Source: Anseranas semipalmata
Taxonomy: Eukaryota; Chordata; Aves; Anseriformes; Anseranatidae
Direction: 5' to 3'
DNA length: 64,000 bases
Assembly (NCBI GenBank): GCA_013399115.1
Contig: VXAA01001412.1
Span: forward strand, 19,497 to 83,496
Under the pieces are notes generated by a model. That model ran no database searches. It was not told the DNA's origin and saw only the letters and a program-made list of their open reading frames with translations. Both the position numbers and the translations under genes were made by a program. Below, in pieces: positions 12,759 to 25,091 of this stretch. How positions within the stretch are numbered: the first letter of the stretch is position 1; every line of letters starts with the position of its first letter.

Positions 12759-13875
12759 GTTAGTAGTTTTTTCTCTCATTTCCGTATACATGTACGTATC
12801 TTCAGTGCGAGTGAATTCCTGGCAGCAGTAGCTGAGAGCGTAGTTGCAATACAAGTCGTGCTTCTTACAAGATAATATTGAGTAATATTTCTAGAACAGA
12901 TAAAGAAACCATTCCAGGCAAGGAGCCCAATTCAGAGCAAGAGGATGTGTTCAGGTGAGATTTTTCATTTGCTGAGGTAACCAATGTGACATCTTTTCTT
13001 GCTACTGTATTGTACATAATATATGTGAATTTTGCATCATATATTATCCTTCCAAAGATCACCTGTTAGTTGATCTGATAGTGGCATTCAAAAAAAAACT
13101 CCAGCATTATTACAGTTGGCTTCTCGAAATTGTTTCTTGTTAAACTTCTTGTTTATAACATTTGATAGAAGTTGAATCTGGGCTACCAGTGCTTGAGTGC
13201 TGTGATGACAATAATGGTTTATGAAAAGAAGACTGCAATTTGACAAGCTTTTAAATTAGAGTCCATGCTGAAAAGAGAAGTCTCTGTCTCCCTAGTCACT
13301 TGATCCCCTCTCTGCCTCTCCCTGCTGCCCCGTTCCATCTCCAGCTGCCCTCTACAATCTACAGTGTTTTGGTACAGGTGTTTGTGTGAATGCATTAAAG
13401 AAACAAACTGGGAGATGGATCCAACTGAAAAATCATCACCTGAATTGTATTTCAGACTGATCAGTTCCCCAGCTCATTGATATCTGTGTGGACACAGAGT
13501 AGGAGCTGGGAGCAGGCTGACCAGGAAGGAGGGAACAGGACTGCTTTTCCAGCGTCAAAGCTGTATTAAAGGCATATTGAGCTAACATCTGGATAAAACA
13601 GACTGTGACTTGCAGTGCATGCTCTTTGAGTGACCTTTTGTAGAAGGTAGTGCCACTGCAAGCATTGGAAATCAGCTGTATCCTGATGCATAATTATTTA
13701 GTCAGGTAGCAATATTTTTGTATTTGCATCTCAATGGAGAAAATTACTGCTGAATGTAATGTTTTGGTGGTTTGGGTTTCTGTTTGTGTTTTATTGTAAC
13801 TCCTTTCTGTTCTCTCCTCTTTTTGTTCTAATATTCCTTCTCTTGTTTTCTGTCTTGTTGGACTGGTTCTTCTAG
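12759..13875 (+). other. NAV3: intron holding a candidate cassette exon
   Basis: Intron of 1.1 kb between exons 4 and 5. It contains a candidate 60-nt in-frame cassette exon at 12895-12954; otherwise I see no repeat or RNA gene. Confidence 0.7.
12895..12954 (+). CDS. NAV3: candidate NAV3 cassette exon, 60 nt
   Basis: A possible alternative exon. It follows an ATTTCTAG acceptor and ends TTCAG|GTGAGA, a good donor. It is 60 nt long and open in the phase set by exon 4 (AG|A ... AG|), so inclusion would add 20 residues reading RTDKETIPGKEPNSEQEDVF and rejoin exon 5 in frame. Of the three frames only this one is clearly coding-like; the frame starting AAC AGA TAA has a stop. The NAV3 protein I remember lacks this segment, so it is inferred, not confirmed. 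The pyrimidine tract is weak, as expected of a regulated exon. Confidence 0.55.
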
Positions 13876-13941
13876 CCCTCTTTCTTCCCCTGCTGCTAGT
13901 CCCAAATTCTGCAGAAATACTTTGCCCAGGAGACAGGACAG
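13876..13941 (+). CDS. NAV3: NAV3 coding exon 5 of window, 66 nt
   Basis: Codes residues 534-555: S-PLSSPAASPKFCRNTLPRRQD plus two bases. It starts and ends in phase 2, so skipping it keeps frame and removes 22 residues. Pro/Ser and basic residues dominate. Acceptor GTTCTTCTAG; donor ACAG|GTAATG. Confidence 0.92.
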
Positions 13942-15236
13942 GTAATGCTGTTTCAGGACAGTAGAATGCACAAGGCTGTAGGTTTTGTTGCCCATCTTGG
14001 TGACGCGAATTGTTTTGTGAAAGATCATGCTCAGCTGAGTCCTCTGCTGTGTTCATTGTTCAGGTGTGAACTGACGCAAAGACATGCCAGTGAGAGTCCA
14101 CTCAAATACCCCATTTATCTACTTAAACCTGGAGAATGGCATATGGCAGAGTTGGCATGTTTTTGTTGTTGCTCTTGATACTGGGAACATGTTTTGGTTT
14201 GTGGGTTTTTTGGTTTTGGTTTTTTTTTGTTGTTGTTGTTTTGTTTTTTTTGCTACTCCATTCTTATTCTTTGCCAAAGGCCATTTGAAAATCTTGCAAT
14301 TTTTTTCAACCGATCTAAACTCTCACTAGCATTTCAGCATTCCTCTGGCATGCTGCTTTTTCCACTGCGTTTCAGGCTTGTCACTCTTGTCGTGAAGTCC
14401 CGGTGTCATTCAGTGTTGTCAGTCCTTTATTGCAGTTTGATTCGTGAGTGTTCTGTGGGGGCTTGGGCACATCCATCCATGTAAAAATTAATGTGAAAGC
14501 TGGAAAAAAATGACCCAAATCTAAACATTCTAGTTTTGCTCTCTGTTGTAATTTTACTTAGTCCCACACTGGAAATCGACTGTAACTTAGCTGTACGGAT
14601 TGTCATTAAGTTACCTCATTTAAGCATGCAGGTATTTTCTTTAAAAACAAATTAACAGGCTCTGCTCAGTTACGAGATCATCAGTTGTAAAAACACAAAC
14701 TTAAATGTTTGGGTTTTGGATGGCTAATAGATTCATTTTACTTCGCTAATGGAATTCAAGCTAAGATTTGAAAATTTAAACAGTCTGTGCTCAACACTGT
14801 TATACAACTTGCCATACAGTGCAGCTGCACAACAGTAACTAGCTGCATTCCCGGCATGGTGTCTGCTGAACAAAATGACAGCAAGGTGGTTCTGACCTGC
14901 AGATTCTCATCAGTTTTCACAAATAGTCTGCCCCATGCCTGCTGAAATGTGTATTTTTAAGTATAAATTTGACGCACAGTATTTTTATGTTCCTTGTGGA
15001 CAGGAGAAATGTCAAAATCACTTTGTAAGCAGATGAGCTTCATTAGCATGGTATCAGCTGCATGTTTGTGAAAATCCACATGTGGGTAAGGAGGTTTTTG
15101 CATGTTTCTGTAGGAAGGCCCCAGCACTTTTTCCTCTGAAAAGGTGATGCAGATGTTTGCACTTTTTTCTTCATCCTGATCTTAATCCTTCCCTTTTGTT
15201 CTTCTCTGAAGTTCTTTTCTTTTAACTTTTCTGCAG
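13942..15236 (+). other. NAV3: intron with GTT/TTTTG tract
   Basis: Intron of 1.3 kb ending CTTTTCTGCAG. A T/G-rich low-complexity stretch lies at 14191-14252. Nothing else was recognised. Confidence 0.7.
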
Positions 15237-15281
15237 CGACCCTCATCTTGATAGGAACACTTTGCCTAAGAAGGGACTCAG
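15237..15281 (+). CDS. NAV3: NAV3 coding exon 6 of window, 45 nt
   Basis: Codes residues 556-570: S-DPHLDRNTLPKKGL plus two bases. It is another symmetric phase-2 exon, so it can be skipped without a frameshift. The repeated (D/R)xNTLP(R/K)(K/R) motif in exons 5 and 6 is a family feature. Acceptor TTTTCTGCAG; donor CTCAG|GTATTG, which departs from consensus after +4. Confidence 0.92.
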
Positions 15282-17534
15282 GTATTGGTGTTTCCACACA
15301 GTTTACCAGTTTTTGTTGTGGCTTTGGAGTTTGCGTTGTGTTTCTGTTGTGGCTGGTGGTGGTGGTCGCAGCGTTTGCAAGAGGTGGCAACAGTCTTTAT
15401 TCCTTTCCCTTTCCCTGTCCTCTTGTCCTCTTCCTTTCCTCTTCCTCTCTTCCTCTTCCTTTCTCTCTTCCTCTAATCCTTAAGGAAGGCCATTTATCCC
15501 TGTGCTTTTTTCATCCAGTGGCTTCTCTGCTTGAGCAAGAATTGTGGCTTTTGCTGACTGAATTGTGGAAAAGAATCTCATAAACCATCACTGGGCTTGC
15601 CTTGGAAACAATAATTTTGCACCTTTTGTGGCTATTACATGAAATGACATGAGATCATTTTCACCCCTGGGAACCTTGGTGTTGATATAAAAATAGAAAA
15701 GGTTTTCAATATTGTCCTGAACCTTTTAGGATGAGATTGGACATATTCATTTAAAAAAAGATATATGCTTCTGAATACTTAAACATGCAGGTGTCTCAGA
15801 GATAATTTCTCCTCTTCTAGAAAAGATCAAAAAAAATCACCAGACAAACTTCTGGCAGTTGTCTTCTAATACATTTTGTACGTCTCTAAGATTGTGATTT
15901 TTATGACGTAAAAAATTGCACTGAAAGTTTTATTCCATTGATACAAGTAATTCTAGCAAGATTATCGACATTAGGTCTTTTAATGAAATGCTTAGTGTTA
16001 CAGAATATATAGAAGATATCAGACAATTTAGAAAATTGCAACTTCAGAAGTGCTTTATGCAGCTTTTAGGATCACTTAGTTGATGCCTCAAAATGGCAGC
16101 TGCAATTTCTTCTGTGCTGTACACATTATTCTTCACAGCAGCTTTATCCCATGAAGTTCAGTACTAAAGCCTTTCTTAAAATGGAATTTTGTTTGAAATA
16201 TTTGTGTGGTTGTCAAGTATGTCTAATAAATACAGACTCTCTTTTAAGACTGAAATTTTTGAGTGCTGAAGAGGTAGGTATGAATGCTGCAAAAAAAAAC
16301 TCCATTCTTAGTGTGTTAAAGTAAAATGACCATTTAAAGCCCCTTTCTTAATAAACTGGTATTTGTGTAAAGTTTAAAAGATGCAAATAGTCTTCAGTTG
16401 GGCTGTTGCTTAAGTGTTGAGGCATAAGGAGAAGAAAGTTTGAATTTTTTTCAGTGTTAGTTATTGTAGTGTTCACGTTGATTTCAAACAGTCTTAGAAA
16501 TGATATCTTGCTGTATAGTCTTTAGTTGAACGGAATCTAATTAAATAGATAATATCAGCTGACTGGATTTTAAATAATAGGCTCCAAGTGTTTGGTTTTT
16601 GGAAGGAGATATAGTCACGCATAAATATTTCTCAGAAGTAGATGGCATAGCATAACATGGACACTGAAATCCATCAGCAGACAGTGTCTTTGTCAGTTAG
16701 CAAGTTCTATTACTCTCACCATTTTGAAGCAAGTGTTTCCACTGTGCTCTCCCTGTTGATACCTGTATCCTTTCAGGTATTTCACGTAACGCCTGTGGTA
16801 ACCTACCTATTTTTCAGGCATGTACTACAGCAGATTTAAATATTGGGCTAAGCTGAAGCTAGTGGGTATTTTGCCATTGATGTTGGCATGGATAAAATTT
16901 CCAGTATTTTCTTTACCTTCAGAAAAGGCTGAATATAGACTCCTTTATGATTTTTTAATGCTATTCAGTTGTGAACTAAATGAGGTACACCTCCCATTAA
17001 TGCCTGTGCAATATGAATTATTGGGTCCCAACTTGTTTAAAAATCAGATAATGTCTTTGTTGACTTGAATTTGATTGTAATATGACAAAAAAACATCTAA
17101 GCTTAGAGGTGCACCAAAATATTAAAATAGTGATAGAATTTTGGCATAACCTAAGGAAAGGAAAGGATTTCCAAGCTATGGTTTTGTTTTTCAGACATTG
17201 TGTTGTGTAACACACACTATACTTCATTCTGCAACTTCTGTCTGTAGTTCTTTGTTTACTGCTAGTTTGGTAGTTCCTGAAGCTATTGGAAAGGAGTAAT
17301 TTTTTTTTTTTTTTCAAACAAGTGGAATGAATTAGGCTTGGAACAGCTCCTCAATTCAGAGTTGTGTTGGTTTTGTATCATTTTAATCCTTACATTTTAT
17401 ATGCAGGTTTTTCCATCTTTCTTTCCCTCTCCCCTTCCCCAGGTTTTGTGACATTTTACGTTTTGTTTGTTTGTTTATTTGCTTGTTTTTTAAGTAATTG
17501 TCAAAGTTCATTTTGAAATAACTGTTTTCTGCAG
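15282..17534 (+). other. NAV3: intron with long pyrimidine tract
   Basis: Intron of 2.25 kb. A nearly pure C/T stretch lies at 15401-15480, about 120 nt after exon 6, preceded by a GTGGTGGT run. A T/A run near 17299 and TTTG units near 17462 are the only other repeats noticed. It ends TTTTCTGCAG. Confidence 0.7.
15401..15480. repeat. polypyrimidine TTCC/TCTTCC tract
   Basis: About 80 nt of TTTCCC, TCTTCC and CTCTTCC units on the + strand, rich in the UCUU and CUCUCU-type words bound by PTB proteins in RNA. It lies just downstream of a skippable exon, so a role in splicing is possible but unproven. Confidence 0.75.
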
Positions 17535-17695
17535 GTATACTCCTTCCTCCCAACTTCGTAGCCAAGAGGAGGCAAAAGAATGGCTACGGTCACATTCAGC
17601 AGGAGGACTTCAGGATACTGCTGGCAGTTCTCCATTTTCATCTGGATCCAGCATAACATCACCTTCTGGAACTAGATTTAACTTCTCCCAGCTTG
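17535..17695 (+). CDS. NAV3: NAV3 coding exon 7 of window
   Basis: Codes residues 571-624: YTPSSQLRSQEEAKEWLRSH, then SAGGLQDTAGSSPFSSGSSI and GTRFNFSQL, plus one base. The EEAKEWLRSHS helix followed by a Ser/Gly-rich stretch is conserved in navigators. Acceptor TTCTGCAG; donor CTTG|GTGAAT. Confidence 0.94.
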
Positions 17696-19771
17696 GTGAA
17701 TAATTATCTGTTTTGATAATCATAGCAATACATTGTGTGCTTTGAAAATAGCATATTACATAATATAATGCTCTTTCAGCAGCTCCAAGTACCACATTCA
17801 ACCTCAAGAAGCACTTTCATTGAAATGAGTGTGACTAATCAGCACTGTTATCTTGTGTGCCCAAAGATGGCATAGTTGCAGTAACTTTTGAAAATATTTC
17901 CCTTGGATTAATCAGGTGCCTTAATATAAATCGTGGGCTGTTAAGTAGCGCTATTTGTTAATATCACACTTTGCTGTGTTTAAAGGAATTAAAATGTTGC
18001 CTACCTGCTTAGTAATGTTGCTTTTAAATCCAAGCATATTAATTAGTATATGTCCTCATAAGTTTAAGATATTATATCTCTGTATGTATTTTTCAGTTGG
18101 CTCATTTGAAAACTGGACAAAGCTCAGTCTGAAATAATATACACAGTTGTTGCCATTCTTTCACTGAATTACACTGATAAAAGTCAACACTTTTTAAATG
18201 AAGGAAACAACAGAAGTTGCTTAGCAGGATCCATAACGTATTACAGATTTTAATTGACCACATCATCAGCTGAAATAACCTAATTTAAAGTGTTAGTATG
18301 CTAGAATATCTGGAAAGAGATTTGCATGCTTTCAAAGTTTCAAAAGCAACTGCTTTTCAAGCAGTGTCATTTTAGAGCCTTTCTCTGAGTGCACTGAAAA
18401 GAAACAGATTAAATAAACAGCTTTATGTAAACCAACACTTTACAAAATTTCAGCTGAATATACACAGTGTAATTACATTGCCAACAGCTGTCAACAACAA
18501 ACTGTCAAGTTCACGAACGTACATTAATGGTCAAACAAAAAGGTGTAGTCTTACGCTCAGAAAGTTAGCTCTTTATGGAGAATATTAAAGATCATTTACA
18601 TTAATGTGCTTCAAAAGCTATTTGGCCACAAGCATTTAACAGGAAAAACATTATATTTTTCTGTATTCTTAATAAAGGAGCTTGGAGATACTGAAGTCAA
18701 GCAATGCCACTGCAGTTACTTTAACAGCAAATGTTGATACGAAAGTTAAGAACCTTTAAACAGAATTATTGTATCTTCTGCCTAAAAAGAAGGAAATATT
18801 TGAAAGAACAGGTTAATCGTGTATTCAGTGCCTCATATAATTGGTACCTAGAGGAAACAAATACAGCATGAAGACTAGGGATCAGGAGGCAAAACTGTAA
18901 ATGTTCATCAGACATGTCTGTACCAGTTGATGGTGTATATGGAAACAGGCAATGACAGGACCCTCAGAAGAACTTGCCAGTTGAACAGCAATTTTGTTGT
19001 TCTCATTTTTCCACAAATTAACCAGTTCTTAGTAAATAGCAGGTATAATTTAGCCCAGCAGTTCCTTTAAAAAATGTGAAAACTGGAGTGGAAGTTTCAT
19101 ACTCCAAACACTGGCTGGGAGAGTGTTGGCTTTCGAGGCAAAAGTGGTGTATACATACATTTGTATGGTGGCTTTTAATCTGCAAATTCTGCAAGTACGC
19201 ATGCCTGTGTACTACTTGCAATTCTTAGGACTTCACAGGGGAAAGGAACAATTCTAAAATACACAACTGCTAGGAAACTAAAGGTCTTAACTGTCTGACT
19301 TCTTTAGGAGTCTGACTTCTCCTAAATATACATAAAAATGTCATTTTCTGGGAACTTGAAGGCTTTGAAGGAGACGGTTCACCAGGCCTGTTCTATGTAG
19401 GCAAAATATTAGTTTAAATTCCTCTGGGCATTTTACTCCTTTTGGAGGAAGAACTGTTCCAAATTAAGTGAGAATTAATTAATTCATGCCTACACGGTGT
19501 TACTGAGTTGACTGAGCTTGTCTGTAGAAGCATAGCCTTATTACCCAGTGTTTAAAATGACCTTATTTACTTGAGTTTTCTTATTTATTAACTAGATTTG
19601 CATGCCTTTCATTTGAATCCATTGAAATAAGAAACATAATGAAGTCTAGAGAGGATGACACCAAAAATTTGTGTCTTAAAATAAAGAAATGGTTTTCGGT
19701 AGTTGCATGAACATCAGGCATGAAAATTTGTGGTCACGCAAATAAATTGGTGTTTATTCTATACTTTGTAG
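17696..19771 (+). other. NAV3: intron, no further feature
   Basis: Intron of 2.1 kb, AT-rich, without recognised repeats or RNA genes. It ends ATACTTTGTAG. Confidence 0.7.
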
Positions 19772-19960
19772 CAAGCCCAACCACTGCAGCCCAGATGAGC
19801 CTGTCAAATCCAACCATGCTACGGACCCACAGCCTTTCCAACGCAGATGGTCCTTATGACCCCTATAGTGACACACGCTTCAGGAACAGCTCAATGTCCC
19901 TGGACGAGAAAAGCAGAACAATGAGCCGGTCTGGCTCGTTTCGTGATGGCTTTGAAGAAG
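19772..19960 (+). CDS. NAV3: NAV3 coding exon 8 of window
   Basis: Codes residues 625-687: ASPTTAAQMSLSNPTMLRTH, SLSNADGPYDPYSDTRFRNS and SMSLDEKSRTMSRSGSFRDG, ending FEE plus one base. This is the end of the Ser-rich region just before the first coiled coil. RTMSRSGSF looks like a basophilic kinase target (inference). Donor GAAG|GTCAGT. Confidence 0.95.
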
Positions 19961-22900
19961 GTCAGTAAAGGATGTGGTGCTGGAAATGATCAGAAGATGG
20001 CATTCTCACATAAACCAACCGTAAATTTGGTGCTTTTCAGTTCAGCATAGCGGTCGTTTTAGAGCACAGTTCTCTGTGTAGCATTCTCAGTGTTATATAA
20101 AACTAATCCTAGTCATCTTTGTTCTGATGGTATTCGCTCAGTGATTCTTCTGGCTAGACATAGGAAAGCATATAAGTCTTGTACCTGGACTACCACTGTT
20201 ACAGAAGGATTTAAACACATCCTTTGCTTCGTTTTTAATGATCTCAAAATGTCTCAAGTTCATGCTTAGAGTTAGCATATTAAAGTGTTTTCTTGAATAG
20301 GAACGTTCTGCTGGCCTGGGCCTCCGTACCTCTGTTTGTATATATATAAAATTAACATTAGTCAGGCTGTCGTGTCTATCCCAGTTAATTTTCAAGTATC
20401 TGTCTTCAATTCCTTGTTATTTCTACTGAATGTCATGGGTTCATATCTGCACAGTTTTCGCAAAAGGGACCTGAGTAGTTCTTCGAAACATTCAGACTCT
20501 TCTTTTTACTTAGCCTCATTTCAAATAAGTATTAATACATATTTGATAAAAGAAGCTCAAGTAAATACAAGAAGAAAAAGACATTTACCTGTAAATGAAT
20601 ATTTTGTTCGGTTGCTACTGATCAAGCAACCTTATGGCTATAATGAGGAGTAGCCACCTACCCAAGCTACGAGTACACATGAACCCCCCCGTACGGTTGC
20701 ATGTCACAAAACACATGATGCACTTTGAGAAATCAAGCATGGGGCGAGTTCTGGGAGTGGTTCGCAGGAAGGTGACAGGATTAGCTCTTCAAGTCTTAAA
20801 TCTCCTTTCCAGCAAGGATTGGGAATTTGGTTGAGTATCAGGTGCTTTATCGATACAGTTCACACAGGTCTTTGCTGGCTTGCTTCCTCCACTGCTGAAG
20901 CTCTGCGCTTTCAGCAGCATGAATACCGGTGCCCTGTTGTTGCCACCCCTTAGAGCTGGGCGTGCATGGGAGCCACGCTTAAGTGCTTGTAGGAGCCTTT
21001 AAGAGCCACCAGGTGCCTTCCTGCAGATACTGGTTACTCCATCAGTTTTCTGCCATTGGGAAGGGATAGAAAATGTGTACTGGATATAGCTTCGGAAAGT
21101 TTCAGGGCTAATTCATTATTGAATTCAGCCGAACTGTAACTCCATTACATTTAATTGTATTTTAGAGGCCTGTGGCTGAGGTTCTTCATTAGGGGTTGAA
21201 AAAGAGAAGAACGACCCTGTAGAGCTGAAAACTGTGTCACTGCAGGAATTGGCCTTTGTTTGTGTCATGCTCTCAGAAAGCTGGGTGATCATAAACGGTC
21301 AAAGATTGCCCGATAGTCAGTTGAATTCCATTCTGTGATGAACAGTCCTTCTCTTACTAAAGAGTGCCTTAATATAATAATTGAATGAATTTAAATTGTG
21401 TTAGATGATTTATTGAAATAGCTACTAGAGTAAAATTTACTCCAGTTTTATTGAAAGCATCTTCAAAAAATTGCAACCTTGGTCTTCTGTTATTTTAAGT
21501 GTGCCTACGATTACAGCTAATGCATTGTGGTGTATGGGAGGATAAACTATATTTTATAATTCAGAAATTCTTGTCCAGGAAAGAGGCTAGTTTGAATAAA
21601 TATTTAGGAAGTATCACATGTTTGAGGGAGGGACCACTTAAAAAAGGAAGAGGGAAGTGTTAGTCAAGCCAAATGTTCTGCCAAGTGCTTTTCATTCATT
21701 TTATTACAATTCTCTAGCCTTACTGAAGGCGGGGATAGCCCTGTAGCTCCTGCTTATTTCTCAGGGAAACACAAGTTATAAGTTAGCAAGCAGTTCTGAA
21801 TATGGCACGTATGTTATTCTGTGCTTTCAAACCTGTGAATCTAATTGACCTTCACAGAGTGTGCATGCCTTGAGATGAAAAAGTATTATAGAAATTCAAT
21901 GTGGTCAATGGACATATTAACTTTATACCAATCAGCCAGTGTCATTAAAGCATAAATCCAGGTCTTAGTAAAGCTTACCACCCTACCTCTTAATTATTTA
22001 TTAGCACAAGATTACAAGACATCTGATTCTTATCAACTTCAGCAGGCCTAGAATTTATTCTTAAGACTTTTTTTTTTCTTTTGTCTCCATAGTGTGAAGT
22101 GCTGTCACATTCTCTCACAGCACAGTGTTTAGGTAGAAACGTTAGTCAGTCTTGCAGTACCTAATTCTTTCGGTAGGAAGGGTTTCATGACTGGGGAGAT
22201 GCCAGCAGGAGTAGCCTCCTAACTATCCAAAGCTTCAGGGAAAAAACAGCCTAAAACTTAACCGGTCTCTTGGCTCTCCCATTTCCCTGCTTCCCTAGCA
22301 GTAAGTCCTCCCCAGGAGCTGTGTAGCTGCTGGTTCTGCCCTGATGCTTCAGCCTCTAGAGAGAGAGGAATTAAATTCATTTTTGTTGAGATATAAATGT
22401 TTATTCCTTGTTGTGCTTCTGACTGAAATATCTGTTGTTCTTTCTACTCTTCAGACAGTTGATCATGACTAGACTGTTTCTTTTCTGACATTAAAAAATG
22501 ATACATGCTTGCATATGCATTTATAGCGCTTTGAAATAATAGTTCCAAAACAATTTGGGTTTGCAGTCTGCGTGCAGATGCATGTTAACTGCAGAAAACA
22601 GGAATCAGATCAAGAGCATAGCTGCCTTCAGGCTCCTAATTAAATAGCCTTAAAGTAGCCATCTGCAGGTACTTTAACAAGAAATTGCACAAAAATATTA
22701 ACTCCTTAGCTGTCCTTGAAACTAGAAATCTCAAATTATATGTACATTTAAATGATGCAGTGGTGGTTGTTTTACAAGGCGGGAGTGTGATTCCCAGAGT
22801 TTTAAGTTCTTTCCCTTTTCTCATTCTGTTTTTTCTTGTCTTCTTTAAAGTTCCAATGTGATATTAAAAATTCCAGCAGAATTTAAATATGCGTGTCCCC

Positions 22901-25038
22901 CATTCCGTTGTAAGGAGATCGGCTTCTTGTCTGGGCTGTTGGTACAGTTGCTTTCTTAAATACATCTCTATCTTTTATTTTTAGTAAAAACTGTGTAAAG
23001 GAATAGCATGGAGAGGCATAACAAAACAATAATATAGTGTCTGTGTGAGACTTTTGTTGGCCTTGTGCAATATTGCCTGCACATTGGGCATTTCATCTTT
23101 AAAAAGAAGTGATCCTAAAGATAAAATGTAGTTAAAAAGAAAAGTGACATGGAGATCTTAAGTTGATAACATCTATAGTAGGAAGAGAGTTAGAATAGGT
23201 GAGAAATCTTCATCTTGGAAAATGATGACTGAAGGAAGTGATAATGTATAATTTAGTGCATTATAAAGAGGATGGTTATCCATTACTTCTCATACCACCA
23301 AGGTCCGGAGACACCCAAGGAACTTACTGACTGATACAGCAGCAGATCTGAAACAACCGCAAAGAAGTATATTTCTAAACCAAAACAGAATTTTCTGTTA
23401 CAGACAAAATGTGTCGGTGGATTCAGAATTAAGTAAGTTAATGCTAGGTCACATCAGCTATGAAAAATAAGGGTCTGAATGCAGTTTCCATCTCAGGAAT
23501 TTCATCTCTGCTGATTCCCAGAAGATACAAAGGTGTACCTGTGGAAAAATCACCAAGTATCTGCCTTGTTCTTGCATTTCTTTCCCTAAACATTTGCTGT
23601 GGTTGCAGCCAGAGATGGAACATGTGATTAAGCAGACCTTGGGTCTGATTCATTCTGGTTATTTTTATGTTCTTAACGCAGTACAGTCTTTAACATCTGA
23701 CTCTAGAGATCATTTTAATTGAAAACATTATTAACCAGAAAGAGCAAATGGGTGTGAGTTTTTTACTTTATAGTGGTTTTTTTTAAATGGTCTTAAATTC
23801 CTCCAGAAGCCAACTTAGACTTTGTTTACTTCTCTTTCCAGCCTTGCCTTAGGATATAATGTCAATGGGAAAACAGAACCCATTTATTTTGAATGTAGGA
23901 GAATTTCAGTAGGTAATTAGAGCACAATGGCAGCTTTTCTAAGCTTTTTTTGGGTGGGAGTATTTACATGAAAGAAAAAGTGATTAACAGGATTTCATAT
24001 GATTTGTGTAAGTTATCTGAAGTTTGAATGAAAGATTCAGTAGAAGTATTTTGTTTCTAAAAATAAGAAAAGGAAAGGTAATTGTGCATGTTTCAGAAAC
24101 AGAAATAATAGCTTCAGGTAGTTGTTCTTTTAATAGCGTAATCAAAAAGAAGATGATGTTACGTGTAAATCCTAACACAGTAGGATGGTAATAACCTGAA
24201 GAATCAATATATATGTATATCTTTTACTGAATGCATATTTAAATGCAAAAACTGCTTGGACCTGATTCTTTTTCAGAAAAGGTTTTGCAGCCGTATTTTC
24301 ACTCAGGTAATTTTTCTATGAGAGAAATAAATTGCCTTGTTAAAGAAATGTCATTGCTTTAAAGGAAGACCAAAAAATCTGCAGGAATAGGGAATGTTCA
24401 GATCATTGACACCCATGATACAGTTCCATTGTAGTGGTGGAAGGAAGAGATAGGGTTGTTGCAGAGGACAATTCAGAGCCCAAAATTAGGCAGTGGTTTC
24501 TGACCTGGGTGCTCCAAATCTTCCGGAGCATCTGGTTGCATACTGGAGCTGGGTATCACGGTCCTCAAGCCGTCTTCATCTTGGTCTAATACGACTGTTT
24601 AAAGAAAACAACCCCCTTTCAATCTCTGAAGTAGTTAGACTTACTTTTGTAACCCCTCTTGCATTGCAGTTAATTTGTTACATTTTTATCCTGAGTCTTA
24701 AGATAGGTCTGTCCAGAGAAATACTTAGTTCTAAACAAATCTTCATTGAAACTTTTATTTTTAATCTTGTTGATGACACCTCATTCCCCCCAAAAAACTT
24801 GTAATATTAAATTGTTAAAACAGCTTTACCAAATCAGAGTTTATGGATTGTGTGACATGGCCATGTATTCTTCCAGCTGAACATTATTTGTGCAATAATA
24901 TAATTAAGTTTATGATGGATGATGAAATTTATGAAAGTATTTCCTCAGCAGGCAGGTAGCTGGCAATAGATGATCTATGATGTTTCTACTATGTGGTTAC
25001 AGTATTTATATTCAGTTTTTTTATTTTCTTTCCTCTAG
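19961..25038 (+). other. NAV3: intron of 5.1 kb, no clear feature
   Basis: AT-rich intron without recognised transposons, RNA genes or supported exons. A strong acceptor-like site at 22066-22093 followed by a GTAGAA donor-like site would insert an immediate stop and was not accepted as an exon. Confidence 0.65.
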
Positions 25039-25091
25039 TGCATGGTTCTTCTCTCTCTTTGGTGTCCAGTACATCATCTATTTATTCAACA
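25039..25091 (+). CDS. NAV3: NAV3 coding exon 9 of window, 53 nt
   Basis: Codes residues 688-705: VHGSSLSLVSSTSSIYST. The first two bases complete the Val codon begun by exon 8. It is a Ser-rich spacer ahead of the coiled coil. Acceptor TTTCCTCTAG; donor AACA|GTGAGT. The surrounding long open frame in another phase is a shadow. Confidence 0.9.

Noticed and set aside
13694..14056. 120-codon - strand open frame across exon 5
   Set aside because: Antisense shadow of a coding exon and flanking intron; low-complexity Gln/Arg/Thr content and no recognisable domain.
22066..22133. Strong acceptor-like site followed 40 nt later by a GTAGAA donor-like site
   Set aside because: In the required phase the insert reads a stop at once, the donor is poor and nothing suggests conservation.
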